Source: DATKEG01 sp035544515
GTDB lineage: Bacteria > Acidobacteriota > Vicinamibacteria > Fen-336
Assembly: GCA_035544515.1 (NCBI GenBank)
Contig: DATKEG010000064.1
Location: forward strand, 1-10,804
Length of the DNA: 10,804 bases
Direction: 5' to 3'
The translations under genes and the position numbers were made by a program. This document shows positions 1 to 6,332 of this stretch, one piece after another; the stretch's first letter is position 1; each line of letters opens with the position of its first letter. Under the pieces are notes generated by a model that was not told the DNA's origin, did not search any database, and saw only the letters and a list, made by a program, of their open reading frames with translations.

Positions 1-2100
1 TCCGCGCTCATCCTCTTCGAGGAGATGCTCCTCGTGCGCTGGGTGGGCACCGAGCTGCGGGTCTTCGCCTACCTGCAGAACGGCGTGCTGGTGGCGGCGT
101 TCCTGGGTCTGGGCCTGGGCGCCCGCAGCTCGCGCCGGCCCGTCCGCCTGCTCCCCGCCCTGGCCGCCCTCTTCGCGCTCGGCGTGGTCATCCGGGATCC
201 GCTGGGGTGGCAGCTCGCCGAGGCGGTCACGCAGGGACTGGTCGCCTTCCAGGACTCCGTGATCTGGGAAGCGAGCGGAGTCGGCAGGGCGGCCTACCTG
301 CGCGCGCCGCTCGTCTTCTTCGCGGTAGTCCTGAGCCTGGGCGTCCTGGCCGCCGTGGCCCAGGCCTTCGTCCCCCTCGGACAGTGGCTGGGGCGCTGGA
401 TCGACGAGCAGCCGCGTCCCATCCCGGCCTACACCGCCAACATCCTCGGCAGCCTCGCCGGGATCGCGCTCTTCGTGGCCGCGACCGTGGCGCGTTGGCC
501 GCCCTGGGCCTGGCTCGCCGTCACCGCGGCCGGGCTCGTGGCGCTCCTGCCCTGGACCACGGACCGCCCGCCCGCGCGCGCCGCGGTCGTGGCGCTGGCG
601 GCGGCGCTGCCGCTCCTGGGCTGGCACGGCCGGGATCCCCTCACCGTCTGGTCTCCGTACCAGAAGCTGGCGGTGTCGCCCTTCGCGCCCGACGGGGAGG
701 TCTGCGGCGAGATCATCAACGTCAACAACGCCGGCTATCAGCTCCTGCTCGACCTCGACCCGGACCGCATGGCCCGCCTCTACCCGCCGGGCCAGGTGCG
801 CTCGTCGCACTACGTCCTGCCCTACGAGCTGGTCGGACCGCGGTCCCGCGTGCTGATCGTGGGCGCGGGCGCCGGCAACGACGCCGCGGCCGCGCTGCGG
901 GCCGGGGCGCGGTCCGTGCAAGCGGTGGAGATCGACCCCGTGATCGTGGACTGGGGCCGGGAGCGCCATCCCAACCGGCCCTACTCCTCGGACCGAGTGA
1001 CCGTCACGGTGGAGGACGCGCGGGCGTTCTTCCGCAACGACCGCGGCCGCTACGACCTCGTCTGGTTCGGGCTGCTCGACTCCCACACCACGCCCTCCGC
1101 CTACTCCAACGTGCGGCTCGACCACTTCGTCTACACGCGGGAGAGCCTCGCCGACATGAAGCGCCTGCTCGCCCCCGGCGGCGTGGTGGTGCTGTTCTTC
1201 GAGGCGCAGACCGACTGGATCGCCGGGCGGCTCGCCGGCCTGCTCGCGGAGACCTTCGGCGCGCCGCCCCTGGCCCTGCGGCTGCGTTCCGCCAGCGAGT
1301 GTCTCGGCTGGGGCGGGCTGCTCCTCATCGGCGGCGCGGAAGCCGACCTCCTCGCCGTGCGCGAGCGGGCGGCGGCCGTCCCGCGGCTCGGGCGCCTGCT
1401 GCAGGCCACGGACGTGAGGGCGGCCGGCACGCGCCTCACCTCCGACGACTGGCCCTACCTCTACCTGCGCGGGCCGAGCCTGCCGCGGTACCACCTCATC
1501 GTGGCGGCGTGCAGCGTGGCGCTGGGACTGCTGCTCCGGCGCCGGCTCTTCCGCCCCGGCGAGCCGGTGGACCTGCCGTTGCTGCTGCTCGGCGCCGCCT
1601 TCATGCTGCTCGAGGTGACGGGCGTGAGCCGGGCCGCGCTGCTGTTCGGCACCACCTGGACGGTGAACGCCTACGTGGTGGCCGCCATCCTGGGCATGAT
1701 CCTGCTCGCGAACCTGGTGGCGAGCCGGACCGGCGGCTCCGCCACGCGCTGGGCGCGGGTGGGCCTGGTCCTGAGCCTGGTCGCGCTGGCCGCCCTGCCC
1801 ACGGCCTGGCTGGCCGCGCTGCCCCTGCCGCTGAGGATCGTGCTCGGCGGGGGGTTCCTCGCCCTGCCCGTGTTCTTCGCGGGCATCGTGTTCGTGACGG
1901 CCTGGGCCGCCTCCGCGCGGCGGGACCTGGCGCTCGGCAGCAACCTGCTCGGCGCGCTGGCCGGCGGGGTGGCGAGCCTCCTCTCCATGGTGATCGGCTT
2001 CCGGGCGCTCGCGCTGGTGACGCTGCTCGTGTACGGGGCGGCCCTCGCGCTCCTGTCGCGGCGGAGCGCCCCGCCGGCCCCGGTGGCGCCGCAGGGCTGA
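1..2100 (+). CDS. Membrane-embedded spermidine-synthase-like (SAM-binding) protein, 5' end cut by the window
   Basis: The frame is open from base 1, so the start lies upstream; 699 residues are visible, counted from base 1. The ATG at base 25 is probably internal, because the preceding residues (ALILFEE) belong to the usual opening of this family, as do GTELRVFAYLQN and FLGLGLG (16-40). Order: about four to five N-terminal membrane segments (29-65, 99-125, 145-207), a Rossmann SAM-binding domain (about 270-445) with glycine loop VGAGAGND (287-294) and acidic VEID (309-312), a family-typical TSDDWPYLYL segment (480-489), then about six C-terminal membrane segments (497-515, 523-685). In true spermidine synthases the strand after YD carries the catalytic Asp (YDVIIVDS type). 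Here the segment is YDLVWFGLLDS (351-361), with Gly at that place, so polyamine synthesis is doubtful and the substrate is unknown. The gene ends four bases before the next gene, suggesting co-transcription. The family is clear; the function is not. Confidence 0.85.
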   Translation, partial: SALILFEEMLLVRWVGTELRVFAYLQNGVLVAAFLGLGLGARSSRRPVRLLPALAALFALGVVIRDPLGWQLAEAVTQGLVAFQDSVIWEASGVGRAAYLRAPLVFFAVVLSLGVLAAVAQAFVPLGQWLGRWIDEQPRPIPAYTANILGSLAGIALFVAATVARWPPWAWLAVTAAGLVALLPWTTDRPPARAAVVALAAALPLLGWHGRDPLTVWSPYQKLAVSPFAPDGEVCGEIINVNNAGYQLLLDLDPDRMARLYPPGQVRSSHYVLPYELVGPRSRVLIVGAGAGNDAAAALRAGARSVQAVEIDPVIVDWGRERHPNRPYSSDRVTVTVEDARAFFRNDRGRYDLVWFGLLDSHTTPSAYSNVRLDHFVYTRESLADMKRLLAPGGVVVLFFEAQTDWIAGRLAGLLAETFGAPPLALRLRSASECLGWGGLLLIGGAEADLLAVRERAAAVPRLGRLLQATDVRAAGTRLTSDDWPYLYLRGPSLPRYHLIVAACSVALGLLLRRRLFRPGEPVDLPLLLLGAAFMLLEVTGVSRAALLFGTTWTVNAYVVAAILGMILLANLVASRTGGSATRWARVGLVLSLVALAALPTAWLAALPLPLRIVLGGGFLALPVFFAGIVFVTAWAASARRDLALGSNLLGALAGGVASLLSMVIGFRALALVTLLVYGAALALLSRRSAPPAPVAPQG

Positions 2101-2104
2101 GCCC

Positions 2105-3559
2105 ATGCCGCGGACGACGGCCCCGAGCGGGCGCGCCCAGGCGCTCCGGCTCCTCGCCGACTGCGCGGTTCTGGCGGCCCTCCTCTGGGGCTATCACCGC
2201 GTCCTCCTGCGCTGGCTCGCGGCGAGCGGCGAGCGGCTGGGCGCGATCGACGCGCGACAGGTGGCGCCGCTCCACGCGTCGCTCGAGGCCGAGTGGCACC
2301 TGGCCTGGTGGCCGCCCGCCCTCCTGGCCCTCGGGCTGTTCTGGTGGGCGCTGCCGCGGCTGGTCAGGGCCGACGGGCCGCGCCCCCGCCGGTTGCTCGT
2401 GGCCGCCACGTCCCTCTTCCTCTTGATCGCCCCGGCCGTGAGCATGATGGACGGCTACCAGGTGCGCGCGGGCGTGCGCGCCCCCGCGCTCGTCAGCGCC
2501 TATACCCGTGACTCGCTCGAATACCGCGGCGACGTTCCGGCGGTGGAGCGGGCCGGCGTGGTGGGCTTCCTGCGGAAGTACTCGGAACGGCGGCTCTTCG
2601 CGCGGCTGTCCCTGCACACGCGCACGCACCCGCCCGGCGGCGTGCTCTTCCAGTGGGCGGTGAGCCGGCTGTTCGGCCCCGGCCTGTGGCCGGCGGCCCT
2701 GGCCACGATCGCGTTCGCCGCCCTCACCGTGCCCCTCGTCTACCTGATCGCCCGGGAGGGCCACGGCCCGGCCGTGGCGCGCGTGGCGGTCGCCCTCTTC
2801 CTGGTCACGCCCAACTTCGTGATGTTCACCGCGACGTCCATGGACGGGCCGTTCGCCGTGTTCCCCGCGCTCGCCACCTGGCTGTTCCTGCGCGCGCTGC
2901 GCGCGGCGCGGGCGCGGCCGGCCACGGCCGCGCTGGCGGGCGTGGCCGCCGCGGCCGCGTGTTTCATGACCTACGCCGCGCTCTTCCTGGGGCCGCTCCT
3001 GCTCGTGCTCGGCCTGCTGGCCGTGCGCGCCGGCTGGACCAGCGCGCGCCGGCTGGCCGCTTCGCTCGCGTGGGGGGGCGCCGGGGCCCTGCTCGTCTAC
3101 GTCCTGCTGGCCGGGTTGGGTTACGACGCTCCGGCCGCGCTGCGCGCCTCCATGGCGCACGACCAGGAGATGATGGACACCGGCCGCGAGACCGCGTGGA
3201 GGCACCTGGCCATCGGCGTGGCGAACCTGGCCGCTTTCCTGATCGGCATCGGCCTGGCCCTCGGCGCGCTCTCCCTGCGCGCGACGGCCGCGTCGATCCT
3301 CCGCTTCCGGGCCCGCCAGGCGGATCCCCTCGCCCTCTCCGCCGGCCTCACCGTGCTGGCCATGGCCTTCTCGACCCTGTTCACGCTCGAGGTCGAGCGC
3401 GTCTGGCTCTTCCTGGTGCCGCTGGTGGCGGCGGCCGCGGCTCGGCACCTGCACGCGCTCGTCGAGGCGAGCGGCAGCCTGGCCGTGATCAGGACCGCCG
3501 GCGCCCTCCAGTGCCTGCAGCTGTTCGCCTTCGAGGCGCTGTTGCGCACGGGATGGTGA
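2105..3559 (+). CDS. GT-C fold membrane glycosyltransferase (family 39 / PMT_2-like)
   Basis: 484 residues, mostly hydrophobic, with roughly nine to eleven membrane helices (about 15-33, 66-84, 97-115, 182-215, 222-243, 250-265, 276-309, 318-339, 368-392, 409-426, 432-450). This suits a polyprenyl-phosphate-sugar-dependent transferase of the inner membrane that acts on its outer face. Supporting motifs are the loop HTRTHPPGG (171-179), matching the HPPG-type loop of GT39/ArnT-like enzymes, SMDGPFA (245-251) after a helix, and EVERVWLFLVP (429-439), the ExER-type motif near the C terminus in this subgroup. Acidic residues in the first large loop (D116, D136, E139, D143) are candidates for the catalytic base. 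The start is chosen because an AGGG at 2093-2096 lies eight bases upstream and the spacing to the preceding stop is only four bases. Its partner, the membrane spermidine-synthase-like protein, is probably co-expressed. The acceptor cannot be told from sequence. Confidence 0.8.
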   Translation: MPRTTAPSGRAQALRLLADCAVLAALLWGYHRVLLRWLAASGERLGAIDARQVAPLHASLEAEWHLAWWPPALLALGLFWWALPRLVRADGPRPRRLLVAATSLFLLIAPAVSMMDGYQVRAGVRAPALVSAYTRDSLEYRGDVPAVERAGVVGFLRKYSERRLFARLSLHTRTHPPGGVLFQWAVSRLFGPGLWPAALATIAFAALTVPLVYLIAREGHGPAVARVAVALFLVTPNFVMFTATSMDGPFAVFPALATWLFLRALRAARARPATAALAGVAAAAACFMTYAALFLGPLLLVLGLLAVRAGWTSARRLAASLAWGGAGALLVYVLLAGLGYDAPAALRASMAHDQEMMDTGRETAWRHLAIGVANLAAFLIGIGLALGALSLRATAASILRFRARQADPLALSAGLTVLAMAFSTLFTLEVERVWLFLVPLVAAAAARHLHALVEASGSLAVIRTAGALQCLQLFAFEALLRTGW

Positions 3560-3586
3560 GGCCTCCCGGCCGGCCGCGCACGCCCG

Positions 3587-3616
3587 TTCGTCTTTGCCCC
3601 CCGCGGCGGGTATCCT
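3587..3616 (+). promoter_or_regulatory. Putative promoter of nadE (leaderless)
   Basis: TATCCT at 3611-3616 matches the -10 consensus at four of six bases and lies 18 bases after a weak -35-like TTCGTC (3587-3592). The -10 ends only seven bases before the ATG at 3624, so transcription would start at or next to the start codon. This fits the lack of any Shine-Dalgarno sequence. The -35 match is poor, and the assignment rests mainly on position. Confidence 0.35.
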
Positions 3617-3623
3617 CTCCGGG

Positions 3624-5570
3624 ATGGCGACCGCGCCTTTCGGCTTCCTGAGGGTAGGCGCCGCGTGCCCGCCCGTGCGCGTGGCGGACCCTGAGCACAA
3701 CGTCGACCAGACGCTGCGTTTCGTGGCCGAGGCGCGCGACCGGGGCGTGCAGGTGCTGGTCCTCCCCGAGCTGGGCCTGGCCGGCTACACCGCCGGCGAC
3801 CTCTTCTTCAGCCTCGACACGCTGGTGGGCGGCGCGGAGCGGGCGCTGGCGCGGCTCATGCGGGAGACGGCGGGGCACTCGATGGTGATCGCCGCGGGCC
3901 TGCCGGTGTCCGCCGACGGGCTCCTCTTCAATTGCGCCGCCGTGATCCAGGCGGGCCGGCTGCTCGGCGTGGTTCCCAAGACGTACCTGCCCGGATACAA
4001 GGAGTACTACGAGGAGCGGTGGTTCTCCTCCGCGCGCGAGGCCCGCGCCACGGAGGTGCGGCTGGCCGGCGCCACGGCGCCGCTGGGCACGCGTCTGCTC
4101 TTCAGGCTCGGCGAGGAGCCCCGGGTGTCGCTCGCGGTCGAGATCTGCGAGGACCTGTGGGCGCCCGTGCCGCCGAGCAGCCTGCACGCGGTGGCCGGGG
4201 CCAGCGTGCTCTTGAACCTCTCGTCTTCGAACGAGCTGGTGGCCAAGGCGGAGTTCCGCCGGGAGCTGGTCAAGCAGCAGTCGGCACGCGCCCTGGCCGG
4301 CTACGTCTATGCGAACACCGGCGTGCACGAGTCGACCACGGACGTGGTGTTCGGCGGCCACCTGCTCATCGCGGAGAACGGGACGCTGCTGGCCGAGGGC
4401 GAGCGGTTCAAGCGCGCGGGCGACCTCGCCGTCACCGACGTCGACACCGAGCGCCTGGCCGTGGAGCGCGCGCGGCAGACCTCGTTCGCGGACGGCGTGC
4501 ACGCGCTGGCGGGCGAGTACCGCGTGGCGCCGCTCGTCCCCATGGCCGCGCCGGAGGGCCGGCGGCTCGTCCGGAAGGTGGAGGCGCATCCCTTCGTGCC
4601 GGAGGACCCGGCCACGCTCGACGAGCGGTGCCAGGAGATCTTCGACATCCAGACCGCGGGCCTGGCCAAGCGGCTGGAGCACACGACGCTGCGCAAGGTG
4701 ACGCTCGGGCTCTCGGGCGGGCTCGACTCGACGCTCGCGCTGCTCGTCTGCGTCAAGACCTTCGACCTGCTCGGCCTCCCGCGCGAGGGCATCGTCGCCG
4801 TCACCATGCCCGGCTTCGGCACCACGCCGCGCACGCTCGGGCAGGCCCGCGACCTGGCGCGGGCCATGGGCGTCCGCCTGCGCGAGATCGACATCCAGGC
4901 CGCTTGCCGCCAGCACATCCAGGACATCGGCCTCGACCCCGAGGACCGCCAGAGCGTGGCCTATCAGAACCTGCAGGCGCGCGAGCGCACGCAGGTGCTC
5001 ATGGACCTGGCCAACATGGAGGCGGCCATCAACGTGGGGACCTCCGACCTCTCGGAGATGGCGCTCGGGTTCTCCACGTTCGCGGGCGACCACATCTCCA
5101 TGTACAACGTGAACGGCAGCGTGCCCAAGACCCTGGTCAAGGCGCTCGTACGCTGGGTGGCCGACCATCGGACGACGGGGCCGGAACGCGCGGTCCTCGC
5201 CGCCGTCCTCGACACGCCCATCTCGCCCGAGCTCCTCCCCCCGGGGGCGCCGGGCGGCCACCGTACGGAAGACATCGTCGGGCCGTACGAGCTGCACGAC
5301 TTCTTCCTCTTCTCGCTCCTGCGGCTGGGGGCGGGCCCCCGCAAGATCCTGTTCCTGGCCGCGCACGCCTTCGCGGGGAGATACGACGCCGCCACCGTGC
5401 GGAAATGGCTGCGCGTGTTCGTCACCCGGTTCTTCGCGCAGCAGTTCAAGCGCTCGGCTTGTCCGGACGGACCCAAGGTGGGCTCCGTCAGCCTCTCGCC
5501 GCGGGGCGACTGGCGCATGCCGAGCGATGCCTCTCCTGCGGCCTGGCTGCGTGAGCTCGACCAGCCCTAA
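3624..5570 (+). CDS. nadE: Glutamine-dependent NAD+ synthetase (long form)
   Basis: 648 residues. It makes NAD+ in the cytoplasm from nicotinic acid adenine dinucleotide, ATP and glutamine, the last step of NAD synthesis. The N-terminal nitrilase-type amidase domain (about 10-290) has the full Glu-Lys-Cys triad: E49 in LPELGLAGY, K119 in PKTYLPGYKEYYE and C175 in VEICEDLW. It releases ammonia that is channelled to the C-terminal synthetase domain (about 330-640), whose pyrophosphate-binding loop is SGGLDS (364-369). NVGTSDLSEMALGF (470-483) and YNVNGSVPKTLV (494-505) are further conserved synthetase segments. The length fits the two-domain bacterial family of about 650-690 residues. The ATG at 3624 is preferred over an in-frame TTG at 3594 because conserved sequence begins right after it and a -10-like box sits just upstream. 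There is no Shine-Dalgarno site. Ends with TAA. All key residues are present. Confidence 0.96.
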   Translation: MATAPFGFLRVGAACPPVRVADPEHNVDQTLRFVAEARDRGVQVLVLPELGLAGYTAGDLFFSLDTLVGGAERALARLMRETAGHSMVIAAGLPVSADGLLFNCAAVIQAGRLLGVVPKTYLPGYKEYYEERWFSSAREARATEVRLAGATAPLGTRLLFRLGEEPRVSLAVEICEDLWAPVPPSSLHAVAGASVLLNLSSSNELVAKAEFRRELVKQQSARALAGYVYANTGVHESTTDVVFGGHLLIAENGTLLAEGERFKRAGDLAVTDVDTERLAVERARQTSFADGVHALAGEYRVAPLVPMAAPEGRRLVRKVEAHPFVPEDPATLDERCQEIFDIQTAGLAKRLEHTTLRKVTLGLSGGLDSTLALLVCVKTFDLLGLPREGIVAVTMPGFGTTPRTLGQARDLARAMGVRLREIDIQAACRQHIQDIGLDPEDRQSVAYQNLQARERTQVLMDLANMEAAINVGTSDLSEMALGFSTFAGDHISMYNVNGSVPKTLVKALVRWVADHRTTGPERAVLAAVLDTPISPELLPPGAPGGHRTEDIVGPYELHDFFLFSLLRLGAGPRKILFLAAHAFAGRYDAATVRKWLRVFVTRFFAQQFKRSACPDGPKVGSVSLSPRGDWRMPSDASPAAWLRELDQP

Positions 5571-5573
5571 ACC

Positions 5574-5594
5574 GTTGTTCCCAAAGGGAGCAAC
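5574..5594. repeat. Compact intergenic hairpin after nadE
   Basis: GTTGTTCCC (5574-5582) and GGGAGCAAC (5586-5594) form a nine-pair stem (one G-U wobble) closed by the loop AAA, three bases after the nadE stop. GGGGACAC follows instead of a T run, so it is not a standard intrinsic terminator. It could protect the nadE 3' end, stop transcription weakly, or be one unit of a dispersed palindromic repeat (REP-like). A single window cannot tell these apart. Confidence 0.6.
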
Positions 5595-5626
5595 AGGGGA
5601 CACAAAGCCGGAAGGCAAGGCCGGTG

Positions 5627-5632
5627 TACACT
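5627..5632 (+). promoter_or_regulatory. Putative -10 box of the PilZ gene (leaderless)
   Basis: TACACT (5627-5632), directly preceded by TG, matches the -10 consensus at four of six bases and lies eight bases before the ATG at 5641. No convincing -35 is visible 16-18 bases upstream. If used, it would give a transcript starting almost at the ATG, consistent with the absence of a Shine-Dalgarno site. It is supported mainly by its similarity in position to the box before nadE. Confidence 0.3.
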
Positions 5633-5640
5633 CGGCGCGG

Positions 5641-6303
5641 ATGCCTCTGGTACTGATCTGCTCGCAGTCGGACCTGGAGGCCGAGCTGGCCGGGACGCCC
5701 CTCTGGCGCGCGGAGGTCGAGCGCCACTCCGCCTCCCGGATGGAGGAGGCGCGGATGCTGGCGGTGGCGGCACGCCCCGACCTGGTGGCCGTGGACCGGG
5801 ACCTGCCGCGCGCGGTGGAGCTCGTGGCCGCCCTGCGGCAGGATGCCGCCACCCGCCGCGCGTCGATCGTCGTCCTCGCCCGGGCCGACCACGACCCGCT
5901 GGAGGTGGAGCTGCTGGAGGCGGGGGCGAACGCGGTGCTCCGCCTGCCCCCGGGCCCCGAGTGGGAGTCCCGGCTGCGCGAGTTGCTGGCGGTACCCGTG
6001 CGGCGGCAGGCCCGCCTCGCCGTCCACCTCGAGGTGGAGGGATACCGTTCCGGCGGCGTGCCCGTCGAGGGGTTCGCCCTCGACCTGAGCCAGACCGGCA
6101 TGCTCCTGGAGGTCCGCGCGCCGCTTCATCCCGGTGACGACCTCGACCTGCGTTTCCACACGCCCGACCGCAACGTGATCGAGGCCCGGGCGCGCGTGGT
6201 GCGGCAGGCGGGTGCCGTCCGCTTCGGCGTTCAGTTCGCCGGCCTTGGGTCGGCGGAACGTGAGCGCATTCGCCGCTTCGTCGATGCGGCTCCTCGCGCC
6301 TGA
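5641..6303 (+). CDS. Pseudo-receiver / PilZ two-domain protein (predicted c-di-GMP binder)
   Basis: 220 residues, soluble, no signal peptide. The N-terminal half (about 1-115) looks like a response-regulator receiver: PDLVAVDRDLP (46-56) places D52 at the phospho-acceptor position, and LLEAGANAVLRLPP (91-104) matches the end of the fold. The other active-site residues are gone: the acidic pair after strand 1 is CSQS (7-10), the Thr/Ser is A80 and the conserved Lys is L102. Normal phosphotransfer is therefore unlikely. The C-terminal half (about 119-216) is a PilZ domain with both c-di-GMP motifs intact, RxxxR as R121-R125 and DxSxxG as D148-S150-G153. PilZ proteins often control surface motility, polysaccharide or pilus function, and a pilus ATPase lies about 3 kb away. 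The ATG at 5641 is chosen over an upstream in-frame start at 5527 because that one overlaps nadE and the added residues do not look conserved. The output partner is unknown. Confidence 0.85.
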   Translation: MPLVLICSQSDLEAELAGTPLWRAEVERHSASRMEEARMLAVAARPDLVAVDRDLPRAVELVAALRQDAATRRASIVVLARADHDPLEVELLEAGANAVLRLPPGPEWESRLRELLAVPVRRQARLAVHLEVEGYRSGGVPVEGFALDLSQTGMLLEVRAPLHPGDDLDLRFHTPDRNVIEARARVVRQAGAVRFGVQFAGLGSAERERIRRFVDAAPRA

Positions 6304-6332
6304 ACGAGACACCCCGACCCGCGCATCGCCCC

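Noticed and set aside
3568..3575. GGCCGGCC palindrome between the glycosyltransferase gene and nadE
   Set aside because: An eight-base GC palindrome is expected by chance at this composition and no T tail or operator context supports it.
3594..3623. TTG at 3594 as the nadE start
   Set aside because: The ten added residues have no conserved feature, there is no ribosome site, and the ATG at 3624 directly precedes family sequence.
1601..3700. 699-codon open frame on the minus strand across the glycosyltransferase gene
   Set aside because: Low-complexity composition, no recognisable domain, and antisense to a well-supported membrane protein.
5527..5640. Start at 5527 for the PilZ gene
   Set aside because: It would overlap nadE by 44 bases and run through the hairpin; the receiver-like first strand starts at the ATG at 5641.
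3489..6101. 870-codon open frame on the minus strand across nadE and the PilZ gene
   Set aside because: It is antisense to two genes with intact catalytic or binding motifs, its translation is low-complexity Arg/Gly/His/Glu-rich, and very high GC commonly leaves such shadow frames open.
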